Origin: Xenoacremonium recifei
Lineage: Eukaryota > Ascomycota > Sordariomycetes > Hypocreales > Nectriaceae
Direction of reading: 5' to 3'
NCBI GenBank assembly: GCA_012184525.1
Contig: WOFQ01000001.1
Location: forward strand, 496,001-560,000
DNA: 64,000 bases
Shown here: piece after piece, positions 1 through 10,241 of the stretch
Layout: each line of letters begins with the position of its first letter
How positions within the stretch are numbered: position 1 is the first letter of the stretch
The notes under the pieces: model-generated
What the model saw: only the letters and a program-made list of their open reading frames with translations
Database searches by the model: none
Told to the model about the DNA's origin: nothing
Position numbers and translations under genes: made by a program

Positions 1-354
1 AAGGACATTGTCAAGGGCTCGTGGCCCGCTGATCTTACGCACCACAAGTACACTAGCCGAGAAGACTGGAAGCCATATGTTCGCGACAACGCCACAACTT
101 GTAAGTGTCAACACCACGACGTAACTACTGCATCCTAACAAGACCCAGGCTACCATGCTGCTGGCACCTGCGCTATGGGCAAGGAGTCGGATCCCAACTC
201 CGTTGTTAACGAAAAACTGCAGGTCAAGGGTGTCAAGGGTCTCCGAGTTGCAGACTGCAGCATCATGCCCGTCCTGAACGGTGGACACACTCAAGTCCCC
301 GCTTACGGCATCGGCGAAAAGGCTGCTGATCTTATTAAAGCAGCTTGGGCTTGA
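1..354 (+). CDS. GMC-family FAD oxidoreductase, C-terminal end (partial)
   Basis: The 5' part lies outside the window. The visible exons are 1-100 and 149-354, split by a 48-nt intron at 101-148 (GTAAGT to CCCAG). The joined frame reads through YHAAGTCAMG and then NGGHTQVPAYGIGEKAADLI before a TGA stop. These two blocks are the C-terminal hallmark of glucose-methanol-choline oxidoreductases. The first His of the active-site pair lies in the HxAGT block and the second in NGGH. The substrate (glucose, aryl alcohol, choline or other) cannot be told from about 100 residues. The gene converges with the ceramidase gene on the other strand. Confidence 0.88.
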
Positions 355-900
355 AAAGGCAGGCGGACATGATGCAGCTTGTGCTAAAGAAGTCATATCA
401 AGCTTAATGTCCCGAAGGATGAGGCGAACACTTCGGAAACGCAGATCTAAAGCATAACTAACGATAGCGAAAATTAAATGCCTGGGCACTTCCCCGTTTC
501 AGATATCATAAGATGTCACTTGAACCATGTTAATGTCCCGTTGAGAGCGTTTCTTAGTGAGTCTCACATTACCCCGTGGAAACCGGTCCGCCGTAGCCGC
601 GTAAATCAACGAATTTTAGTGCCTGCAGTGGGGGTAAACCCGGCACTCGCTACCAGAATGCGATATTTATTTATGACTGTATTAAGAAGCTGACGGTGGA
701 TATCGACAGCGGCTACGGAAACGGTTCAGTCTCCAGTATTCGGACCGCCGTGGTGGCTGATCTCCATCTCAGGGCCAGACAATGCCCCAAGCTCAACGGC
801 CTCGGTCCCTCCCCCTGAACTCCCCGGTCATGCAAAACGTAATCGTGAAAAAAGTCCCGTCTTCCGAGGTCCACCACATGCTTGCTTGGCCCGCAATGCA
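355..900. other. Intergenic, convergent 3' regions
   Basis: This stretch separates the ends of two convergent genes. Short open frames exist on both strands, but none has family-like motifs or splice structure. No repeat or RNA gene was recognised. Confidence 0.5.
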
Positions 901-3257
901 TCAGGACAAGACAAAGCTGTCACTTGTGCCTGTGAACGACGTGATGGTGCCCAGGAGGCTCTTGGAGTCTCCGTAGTACTTGATGCGGTAAGTCCCAGCT
1001 TCGGCATTGCCTGACGTCTCCCAGCTGATGATGACTTCGCTGTATCCGAGCAGTGTGTTCGTCCGCTCCCATGTGTAGACAAGGAACCAGTCTGAATCAT
1101 CGCGCACTTGCACCCAGGATCCGTCGGTGAGTTGTTCAACTGCCGCAAATGTCTCCTCCTGGCGCAGGTTGTTCCGGGGATTTGCTGCCTGGAAAGTCGC
1201 ATTGACCACTGCGCCAAGCGAGTATGAGGAGTCTGGTTGCGAGAGCACTTTTCCAAACGATGATCCAATGGGCGCATTGTCTACGACGACTCCCGTAATG
1301 AAGGACAATGAGTCATTCCTGTTGTCTGGTGGCAAAGGTCCTTCATCAGGGACGGTGGTCGAGTCTGGCGCCAGATACTTCAAATTGCTAACTGTGAGGT
1401 TGATATAAGCGTCCAACTCATGCTGGCCGTAAAGTGTCGATGCGCCTTCGTATCGCTGGATCTCATACTCCTCGGGCGTTGCAACGTAATGTGCATAAGT
1501 GTTCGCAGGGCTACCAAGCACAACAATCGGATCGTCGACAAAGGTCGCCGCCTCTGTGCTTACCGCATCTCGCCATCTTCTACCACTCATGGTAGTCACT
1601 TCGCTGGCACTGACGATGATGAGCAACTGGCCAACACGCAGGACCTGAATATCGACAATGTTAGGCGTCCAAGCATACGGCTCTGACATCTGACCGACAT
1701 CCAAGAGGATCGGCTTGGGCGCTTGACAGGCCTTCTGCTGAGCGGTAGGCTCTTTGAGAAGACCGGAGACAACAGCCCACAGCGGATTGGCATCTGGAGA
1801 ACCGCTGTCTGCCTGAGTGAAGTCAAACGCTCCGGGCCAGTCCGTAGTGCCGGCAGCAAATGAGTAGCCTAACGCTGCTTGGCAGGTCATAGCACTGGTA
1901 CCGTTCGGGAGCACGAATTTCCAGAAGCTCATGTCATGGAAGAAGTGGAACGCTTTGACAGTGCTACCGACAACGGGAGTTGAGCTGGAGTCGAGAGCAT
2001 TCTGCAACTCGTCAGCAACTGCAAGCGATTGAGTGTTTCTTATTGCAACTCACATATGCATCCAAGGCTCCGGCATATTGTCTTCGGCCAATCTCGTAAC
2101 AACTCGAGACGCCAAGGTCCAGCTTCTGAAACTCTGGGCCTCGGCCGTGGCATTGCTCAGACTTGCCGTCGGCGCACGTGCTGTTCTCGAGGCTGCACAT
2201 CTGGCCCGAGCCATCATCGCACCACGCTCCGAGGACATTAGGCGTGGTATCTCCCACATTGGCCTGGCTGAACCCTGCGACGAATCCGTCGGCAGCGGAG
2301 TCGTCGTCTGCCATTTCTTGCTCAAACATCCACGCCGCAACGCCTTTGTTGTCGCCTGCAGCATGAGTGTTGTTTCCAAGAAGAGAGGTCCCGTGAACCG
2401 GGTACCACGTCAGTATGCCAATATTCTTGCCGTCAGAAGCCCGCTGAAATCGCACCAGAGTCATAGTGGTGTCAGTGGTGGCGCTGTACTTGGCGCGCTC
2501 GCTTTCAGGGTTATTGAGGTAGGCCCAAAGAGAACGATTGATGGCACCATCTGTTACTTCAGTTGTTCCCACGTCCAAATATCCCTAGTAAATCATCAGA
2601 TCACTAACTTCGTGTACAGACAGCATCGCTCACCTCTTCAAGACTCTCGTGTGCTCGCTGGATGGCCAACACCGCTCCAGTAACGATCGCCTGGTAACTC
2701 TGCTTGTTGAACCCGAACGTGGTGATCTGAGGCAGGAGATAGTTGAACCAGGCTCCAGGACCTGAATGAGCATGTGTTCCGGTCACCGCAACCTTATGCT
2801 GCGTATACACCGAGTATTCGTCCCCAAGGGCAGCGAGGCCGTCCATGATCCCATAACGCACAGCAGTATCGCCGGACTGCGCATCCAGCACCAGATACAC
2901 GAAACGGTCATCGGGGTTATCTACGTCCGCGACAATGAAGGCACGACAGTATTGCCTTTGCCTCAGCCCAGTGCCGACTTGCGACAGGTCGGCGTAGCCA
3001 GCGAAGCCGATCTCAACAACGGGGCCTGTGATGTCTCCCTTTCCGACGCCGATCAGGTACTTGTCACCAGCCGGCGTCGTGCGAGGTCTGAGCTTTTGCT
3101 TTCCTTCATTGACGAAATGGAACTGGGGCTGCTGCGGCGAGCGGGATCCCGTGAGACTGACGGTCACGATCAAGAGCAGAGCAACAACTGCGAAGACGGC
3201 AGCGAAAGTTCGCTTGGGTAGACCCAGGCCGGGTCGCGTGCCAATTCTTGGCGCCAT
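901..3257 (-). CDS. Neutral/alkaline ceramidase
   Basis: Three exons on the minus strand (3257-2634, 2584-2054, 2001-901), with introns of 49 and 52 nt, encode 751 residues. Residues 17-36 form a hydrophobic segment consistent with a signal anchor, so the enzyme probably faces the secretory lumen or cell exterior. Family marks are the metal-binding HAHSGPGAW block (His162, His164), a WYPVHGTSL block, and NVGDTTPN near residues 317-324. The C-terminal third carries the Ig-like domain of the family. Neutral ceramidases hydrolyse ceramide to sphingosine and fatty acid. The position usually held by the catalytic Ser (GDxSPN) reads Thr322 here. The length matches the roughly 700-780 residues usual for the family. 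A GATA-dense region lies upstream. Confidence 0.93.
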
Positions 3258-4774
3258 GGTGATAGCCTACGTTGGCGTTGAAGCTGTCTCCTCTGCAGTC
3301 TCTTGGCATCGAGAAGATCGTCGCCCGCCTTTATATGTATATGGCTGGCTGTTCGACTTCGCTTCGAGTGAAGCGAGTGAAGCGCCTATGCGAACATAAT
3401 TATCCCATCAATCGTCCCTGCGATCAGACTAACGCATCGTAATTAACACGGCATCGGCGCCAGATCAAGGCACTGGCCCCAAGATGTGGTTGCAGCCAAT
3501 ATAAATTGCCAGCTAAAGCAAGGAAACCGACGATCGTCTTCCGTCCCTGGAAGGCGTCAATCAAGGCCGTCGCTCCCGATCAAGCCAAGCAGATGCGAGG
3601 AAAGCCGCTCGGATGCAACTTGGGGTCAGCTGGTCGGTGATCGCCTGAACATTTGCTGCTCTCTAATGCCATTGGTCTCGTTGGAGATTGGGCAAAACCG
3701 TCCAAGTGCGGGGGAGCTCGTGAGTTGTCGGTGATAAGTCCCAGCATCACCAGGTCATTTCGCGGCCCGAGAGGGAAGTTCGTCTTCCCAGCCAACGGAG
3801 AGAGAAATATCGCGCTGGGTTAATTGGCATATATACTTAGGCTCAAGAGGGAGATAGCTCCGTTGAGGGGCTCAGCTGGCGCATATCTGGTGGTGATAAT
3901 CCGGTTCTCTATCAGATATCGACTTGGTTGAGCAGGGTCGGTGAACAGATCTCGACAAGAGATGAGGGGTATGCCGAGGTAAACGTCGATTTGATGATCA
4001 GCACATGCTTTGCGCAGATACGGGATAGCCAGGCACGGCTATCTAAGCGATCGCATCGCCCTTGCGTCTGAGTTGAGGCTGTGAGATTCGAGATAGTAGT
4101 CGAGATAGTGATAAAGTTGACGGGGGTTTGGCCTCTGCTTATCTAGAGATAAATACGGGGTCCTATAAGCCGAGATAAGGCCAGAAAAGATACAGCTTCT
4201 TGTAAGGCCAAGAGTTCCGGCAGATAGTCAAGCCCATGCAACAATGCGCATTAATTTCTAGGGCCAGGCGGTGGTTAATCTGCTGGGAACAGTAGTCGAT
4301 CATCCAGACATCGACCCCACGGACAAGATGAGATCGATAGATCGTGGAAAAATTCCTATACCACCTTACTTCTCTTTTTTATTTAACAGTACGCAGTCTC
4401 TCATGTTTGTCAATTAATCCAGACCTCTTACAACATTTTGGCTTTACAAAATGTCATAGAAACCCTAACCAATTTACTATGGCCCAAAGTGCACCGGTCA
4501 CTACTAAACACGAGACCTCGAACTCGATGACCTCCCAGAACCACGCAACGAAAGCTCTTACGATCGAGTAGCAACATTGAGAATAACTGGGTTTTTCCAG
4601 CTTTAGTACTAGGACTTCTCGGCTTTGCATGTAGTGTACAGAATGAACGTTCCACGATTCCAATAAACCGCCCTCTCTATCCGTCCTCACCTGCCCGTCT
4701 CTCACTCCCTTCCCCAGACAGCACCACATAGGTCAAAAGGGACCTCCCTTCAAGGCCATTCTCCGATCCAGAAT
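3258..4774. other. Intergenic region upstream of ceramidase
   Basis: About 1.5 kb between the start of the ceramidase gene and the 3' end of a small mitochondrial-type gene. It contains no convincing gene. Its distal two thirds are AT-richer and full of GATA/TATC words, described separately. Confidence 0.5.
3808..4339. promoter_or_regulatory. GATA-motif-dense segment
   Basis: A manual count finds about 19 GATA or TATC words in about 530 nt, where roughly four would be expected by chance. Several sit in close pairs, for example around 3910-3920, 4018-4027, 4091-4114 and 4139-4176. GATA-type zinc-finger factors (AreA/NIT2, SreA, WC-1/WC-2 classes) bind such words. The segment lies about 0.55-1.1 kb upstream of the ceramidase start. 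The function is inferred from density only. Confidence 0.4.
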
Positions 4775-5029
4775 TTACTGCTTATCCCCGCCAAAGAATT
4801 GAGGCCAATACTTATGCGTCAAGTACCCATCCACCCACAGACACGTCGCCATCCCGACAATGGCAAATCGCCGCGTGCGAGGCGAAAGGCTGCTCCAGCG
4901 CGAGCCAGCAGCTGCCGTTCCCGCATTCTCAAATGCCGCCGGCCTCAAGGCCATCGCTGAGGTAGAGAAGTTGGCCGCTTTGGTGGAGCGGAGGATTGGG
5001 GTAGAAAGGCGGGTGAAGATGGCGGACAT
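4775..5029 (-). CDS. Small mitochondrial-type membrane protein, uncharacterised
   Basis: A single-exon frame of 84 codons. The ATG at 5029 is chosen because the residues after it (MSAIFTRLSTPILRSTKAAN) form an Arg/Ser/Thr-rich amphipathic presequence typical of mitochondrial import; the frame stays open further upstream. A basic stretch (SPRTRRFAIVG) precedes one hydrophobic segment, and the protein ends DGYLTHKYWPQFFGGDKQ, with the aromatic, charged tail common in small inner-membrane subunits. I do not recognise the family. It could be a supernumerary respiratory-chain or ATP-synthase subunit, but that is inference. It is transcribed in the same direction as the upstream helicase gene, 252 nt away. 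Confidence 0.6.
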   Translation of the reverse strand: MSAIFTRLSTPILRSTKAANFSTSAMALRPAAFENAGTAAAGSRWSSLSPRTRRFAIVGMATCLWVDGYLTHKYWPQFFGGDKQ

Positions 5030-5281
5030 GTTTGCGCAGATTGAAGTTTTCTTGCAGGTGTGCAAAGTTTTCTTTATCTTGATGAGTATAGTAGTGCGTA
5101 GGCTCAAAAGCCCAAAGCTAAGCTTCCTTGTTTAATTTATAGACATTTCGTTCATTACATGCCACACACAAACACCATGAGCGCCATCGTTATGCTTATG
5201 CGTTAAGCTTACCCTGCTTACTCCGACCTCCAACACCACATCGCCCGCTTCCCTCGACATAACCTTCTTTGACGGTAGTAA

Positions 5282-8248
5282 TCACGTTCCAGGCGCCCGA
5301 GGGCGGTTAATCGTCAGCGGCTTGAACGGTTTACGTAGCCGATCCATCGTCGGCGGCGGTCCCATCCCGACAGGCCGTCTTACGCCTCCCTTAGGGCGCG
5401 CCGACAGGAATGTCGTGGTGTGCAGGATGGACGCCGGTTGGTCGGGGACCGGTTTGATGACTTCGACGTCTTCTTCGGCCTTTACCGCTGGCCGGGTTGG
5501 AGAGCTGGAAAAGCACGAGTACGGCCTCTTAGGCGTGTCGTCGGGTCTTTTCGGCAGCGTGGGTAGGGCCATGGCACGCCCGGCTGTAAGCTTGTGCTGG
5601 GCCAGCTCGGGCTCGATTGACGACGAGTCGTTAAGGGGAGGGGGATTTGGGATGGTGGTCCTCCTTGATACATTGTTGATGGCTCGAGTGATTGTGGCTT
5701 GATAGCGGGCATGGGCCCTGTGGTCGCTCTTTGGCATGTTCTCGTAGGGCGGCGGCGTCGATTTAGGTGCTTGCTGAACGAACGCAAGTAGGCTCCTCTG
5801 GTTAGCTGGTCGACGAGTGGTTCCCTTCTTCGCCATGGCTTTTGGCGGCGGTGCGTTCTCTGCTGCTTTCGCAGCTGCGGCATCAAGCGCTATCTGATGA
5901 GCGCCCGCTGTGGTGAACCCGGGCATCGATGGCACTGTGAAGCTTGCTGATTGCTCCATCGTTGTCATGTAGTCTCTTTGCCACGGTGGTTCATCCACAC
6001 CTTCGGGAAGTTCATTGGAATACACCGTGCGCTGTCGCTTTGATGTCCGTGAACGGTTCCGGTCTGAGTTCCCTTCAAAATCATCTGCGTTCTTCGGGTC
6101 AACAGGATCGATTGGAAACAGGTCATCTTCCGGTGAGAACATAGGCGGCAGCTTGCTAAATATGGCTTTCTCTGAAGGAGCATCTCGTGCAAGGATCTTT
6201 GCTGCGCTTTCGATGACGGCTCTGTCAAATGATGGACCCTTCTTGGCGAAAGCCGACGAAGCAAATGGCTCAACAAAGGGTGAGAGCTCAACTTTGCCGC
6301 TCATCCCTTGTGACCCATATAGAGGGCAGCTGAGATATAGCAAAGCTTGTGCACGTGTCATGGCCACGTACAGTAATCGCCGCTCTTCGTCGATGTCCTC
6401 GGATCTGGAATGGGGTATTGAGCCGGTATAGACCGATGGTACAAAGACAATAGGCCACTCGAGGCCTTTGGCGGCGTGGATCGTCGATATCGTAATCATT
6501 GATGTCTGATCTGTGGATTTGTCGTCCTTCTGCGCATCCGAGGCCAGTGACACATTGGCAAGGAACCTTCCCAACACGTCATCCTCCTTAGTTTGTTCCA
6601 TGTCCTCTATCTCTGGTAGAGCGTCCTCTTCAGTGGCTCCAAAGTCACGCATGAAGTCCTTCACGAGACCTAAGAACTCTTGGACATTGGCCCATCGGTT
6701 CTCATGTTCCTCGGAATACTCCTCCTCCAAATACTTCTTGAAGTTGAGTTGGCTAATGAGTTGCTCAGCCAAGTTGATGAGCGTAACGGTACTACCGGGA
6801 ACTATTTCACTGGCCCTTTGCCGTAGACTTGAAATAACTCGTATCAGCTGCGTGTTGAGTTTTTGTTCCATGTTCGCTCTTATATTTGTCGTCGCCTTCC
6901 GAGATCCTCGACAGTGTTTCAGGATCAAGCTCCAAAGACTCATCTTAGCCTGTTCTGCCTCTTCGATAAGTGACTTGATGGTAGCCTCGCCAATGCCGCG
7001 GCGGGGCACATTGATGATGCGTGCAAGAGCGTCGTTGTTGTCGGGCTGGTAAACAACGCGAAGGTAATCGAGTATCAGCTTGATCTCTTTTCGCTCGTAG
7101 AACTTGTGGCCACCGACCATTCGATACGCCATGCCGGCTTTCCCCAAAGCGGCTTCAATTTGGCGTGACAATGCTGCTGATCTGAGCAGAATAGCCACGT
7201 CCTCATACTTGAGCATCTCTCCGAACATCATGATTGCTCGCTTGATCTCGGTCACAATCCACTCGCCCTCGGCGGCCGCGCTCTTCAGAGTTCTCAACAC
7301 AGGTCTCGCACCCTTAGTGTGAACTGGAAGAAGAACTTTCTGGTATCGCCGTTTGTCTTGCTGAATGACATTTAACGAAACATTGAGGATGGACTGTGAC
7401 GATCGATAATTCTCCTCCAGCGAGATCTCGTCCGTGTTCGGATAGTCTCTGAGCAGCCGATACAGATTCCGAATCTCGGCCGAGCGCCAGCCGTAAATGC
7501 TTTGATCAGGGTCTCCAACGATGGTTATGCGGTTGCGGGCCTGCGCAAAAAGCTTCATGAGGTCGTACTGGATGCCGTTCGTGTCTTGATACTCGTCAAT
7601 GAGAACAGTCTGGACATTGGAGACGCATTGCGGGTGATCCTGCAGCAGCTCGACACACTTGACTAGAAGGTCGTCGTAATCTAGCAAATTAGATCGGGCT
7701 AGTTGCTCCTGGTATTCTTTGAAGCATCTCTCGAGGGATGGGTTCTCTGGGTGCTTCTTGGATTTTTGCGGTACCACATCGCCGGATCCCTTTGCTTTTC
7801 GCTTGCTGATCCAGGATTTTGCATAAGAGGGTTCGATCCCGAGCTCCAGTCGCTTGCAAATGCGCTGGATTATGGCCTTGGAATCTCCATCATCCGCTAT
7901 GCCAAACTTCGAATCCAGCCCGATGCGAGATCCGTAGATGGCCAAGTATCGCCGCGCAATCGAGTGGAATGTCCCCAAAACAATCTCCTTCTCGCATTCC
8001 TCCCCCAGTGCCTTTCCAATTCTTTGCTTCATCTCTCGGGCCGCTTTGACAGTGAAGGTTGCGACGATGACATCGGCGGGCTGGTAGCCGACATGCTGGA
8101 CCAGCCATACCACTCGTGATGTCAGCGTATGGGTCTTTCCGCTGCCCGGGCCTGCGAGAATGGCAACCGTGTTCGACTTCGATGTGACGGCTCGTCGTTG
8201 GGCATTGTTGAGGGTGCTCAGGAGGGTGGTTTCGACGGTTGAGGACAT
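5282..8248 (-). CDS. srs2: Srs2-like UvrD-family superfamily I DNA helicase
   Basis: An uninterrupted 988-codon frame. It contains the SF1A helicase motifs in order: Q-like LNNAQRRAV near residue 13, Walker A GPGSGKT (33-39), ATFTVKAA (Ia), Walker B with DEYQDTN (II), GDPDQSIYGWR (III), ENYRSS (IV), STIHAAKGLEWPIVFVP (V) and RRLLYVAMTRAQ (VI). The C-terminal 300 residues are polar and low in complexity, as in fungal Srs2 where this tail carries Rad51- and PCNA-interaction elements. Srs2 is a 3'-5' helicase that strips Rad51 from single-stranded DNA and limits recombination. The match to the UvrD/Srs2 class is clear; assignment to Srs2 rather than another UvrD-like helicase rests on the tail and overall length. 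Confidence 0.92.
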   Translation of the reverse strand: MSSTVETTLLSTLNNAQRRAVTSKSNTVAILAGPGSGKTHTLTSRVVWLVQHVGYQPADVIVATFTVKAAREMKQRIGKALGEECEKEIVLGTFHSIARRYLAIYGSRIGLDSKFGIADDGDSKAIIQRICKRLELGIEPSYAKSWISKRKAKGSGDVVPQKSKKHPENPSLERCFKEYQEQLARSNLLDYDDLLVKCVELLQDHPQCVSNVQTVLIDEYQDTNGIQYDLMKLFAQARNRITIVGDPDQSIYGWRSAEIRNLYRLLRDYPNTDEISLEENYRSSQSILNVSLNVIQQDKRRYQKVLLPVHTKGARPVLRTLKSAAAEGEWIVTEIKRAIMMFGEMLKYEDVAILLRSAALSRQIEAALGKAGMAYRMVGGHKFYERKEIKLILDYLRVVYQPDNNDALARIINVPRRGIGEATIKSLIEEAEQAKMSLWSLILKHCRGSRKATTNIRANMEQKLNTQLIRVISSLRQRASEIVPGSTVTLINLAEQLISQLNFKKYLEEEYSEEHENRWANVQEFLGLVKDFMRDFGATEEDALPEIEDMEQTKEDDVLGRFLANVSLASDAQKDDKSTDQTSMITISTIHAAKGLEWPIVFVPSVYTGSIPHSRSEDIDEERRLLYVAMTRAQALLYLSCPLYGSQGMSGKVELSPFVEPFASSAFAKKGPSFDRAVIESAAKILARDAPSEKAIFSKLPPMFSPEDDLFPIDPVDPKNADDFEGNSDRNRSRTSKRQRTVYSNELPEGVDEPPWQRDYMTTMEQSASFTVPSMPGFTTAGAHQIALDAAAAKAAENAPPPKAMAKKGTTRRPANQRSLLAFVQQAPKSTPPPYENMPKSDHRAHARYQATITRAINNVSRRTTIPNPPPLNDSSSIEPELAQHKLTAGRAMALPTLPKRPDDTPKRPYSCFSSSPTRPAVKAEEDVEVIKPVPDQPASILHTTTFLSARPKGGVRRPVGMGPPPTMDRLRKPFKPLTINRPRAPGT

Positions 8249-10241
8249 GACGAATGACCGTCACGTTGAAAGACGCGTCGCGGCCGAACAATTGGTAGAA
8301 GGAGGATCATGGGAGGGCCTTTAGAGGTGGTTCTTAGTTGCAGAGATTGTCGCAGTCAAAGCGCAGAGAAGCAAAAGAACGTTCTCATGGGCAAATTCTA
8401 AGTTGAAGGCACAAGTTTGCCTAACTCCAGCGCGTTAAGCTGTAACAGTGAGGCATGTCTCGCGTGGTGGGGGAGCCACTCTATCGCGGTGTCATGTGAC
8501 CCGACTCAGCTCTTCCATCCAGCAAAACATACAACGCGATAAATACAACCAGGTATTATTTTACGACATCAATCCCACTCATGCTAAAAACGAGAATGAA
8601 TCCATTTCCTTTGCTTGCTTGTGCGGGGGAAATCTTCCGTGCTGTTATCGGATACTCTTCCTCGAAACATCAGGTCAATGGTGTGTGGTTCAATGCGAGA
8701 AAGCGCGATCGTCCAGTCATTGGATGAAAACAATAGTATCACTTGATATAGGTGCTGATCCTTTTGTTAATCACCGCGCAGTGCACGGCGCTTCAAGATG
8801 TGACTTTTCTTTTGCCGATTGGCACACGTTTGGTGATGTTTTGTGATGTTTGATGTGACGAAAGCTCGCTAAATTTTAGTGCTTCTTTTCTCTGTGATGG
8901 CTGCTGAGGCACATGAGGGAATCAACACCATCACTATCACTTTCTGGCGATCGTCCCAAAGTCCCTTTAACAGCACACGGATTACCAAGCATTGGCAGAT
9001 CAAACAAAGACATAGTCCGGCGAGTATTATCTTGTTGAGCAACATGGACCTCCAGATACAATATCTGCAGGGTAGGCTCTCGCGGGTGCGTCGGACTCGA
9101 GTCTCTCATCCCTGTCTCTCGAAGAAGGTTGTCCGACGCTCAGTCTCAGCTGCATCGGAGTTCACTCTCATATCTCACAGCATCGACGCTGAAACAGTCG
9201 GAACATACACAACCGCACGCTCTGTCACGCCAGAAGCTCACCATCACCAATGCGTTCCTCGTCCAGGAGGCCTCGACCCATTCGCCTGGATAACTTAGAC
9301 GCCGACGATGGAACGGCTCGCAGGCGGTCTGTCAATGCGGCGGGGAACGCGGTGAGCACGGACTGGTGATGATCCAGGCCAGGAACCGGAGCTAGGGTGC
9401 TGTCACATCCTGGCGGCCGTATCATTGGCGAGGCGGGCGAGATGATGGACGGCGAGCTCACATGACCGTGATACTGGTCCCCACCGGGGTGACAGACGGG
9501 TTGATTGAGGCTTGAGGCGAGTCTGGATCATGCGAGACGAAGGGGGCAACGGGGTGCTTATCACCATTAAGCACATCCCGCAGCCGCAAGTGCCGGGTTG
9601 TGTTGAAGGTGATTAGAAAAGAGAAGTGATGGATGCCGCTGGCGAGGGATCCGAGAAGAATGGAGTCGTCCATAGTGATGCCCCGCCGAGGCCTGCCCCG
9701 CCTGTAGCGCGGGGGAGTTACAGGGCCAATAGCAGGCCGCGAGGCACTGGAGCTGCCGGTGCCATCACTGCCAGGCCTGCTGTAGCGCGCCCCGTCAGCG
9801 CTCTTCGCCCAATCAGCGCCGCCGCGAGCTCCAGCTGGGCGCTTAAATGCCCCCTGTCGTCACCCCGCGCCAGCCAACCACAAGCCATAACTCCCCTCTC
9901 AACGCCATGCCCAACCATCACCACTTCAATATTCTATTCTCGGCCGCTTCATGCATGTGCCACCACTCGACCGCTCCAGAGTCCCGTTCTCTGGCCAGCA
10001 AGTCAGCGTCCAGCCATTCCCTGTCCCTTGCCCCCCGAGCTCAGCGCTAAGTGCTGCGAATTCTGGGACCGACAATGGATCGCGCAAGCCCCGAGCATCA
10101 CCAGCCGCTGGTATATACCCAACCGCTGCCGCAGTCTCGTCCGCTGCGTGACAATCCCTCCCTAGAACATGTTTCGTCTCGTCAATCAGGAGGTCGCATC
10201 GCTCAGCTGCTGCCATAAGAAAGGTTTTCGCCCTCTCCACC
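8249..10241. other. Intergenic, divergent promoter region
   Basis: About 2 kb between the helicase start (minus strand) and a membrane-protein start (plus strand). Scattered short frames lack motifs. The segment 9640-9860 is GC-rich and contains two copies of CTGTAGCGCG about 70 nt apart. No RNA gene or mobile element was recognised. Confidence 0.5.

Noticed and set aside
8448..8846. 132-codon plus-strand frame upstream of the helicase gene
   Set aside because: Composition and residue order look random; no motif, and it lies in a promoter region.
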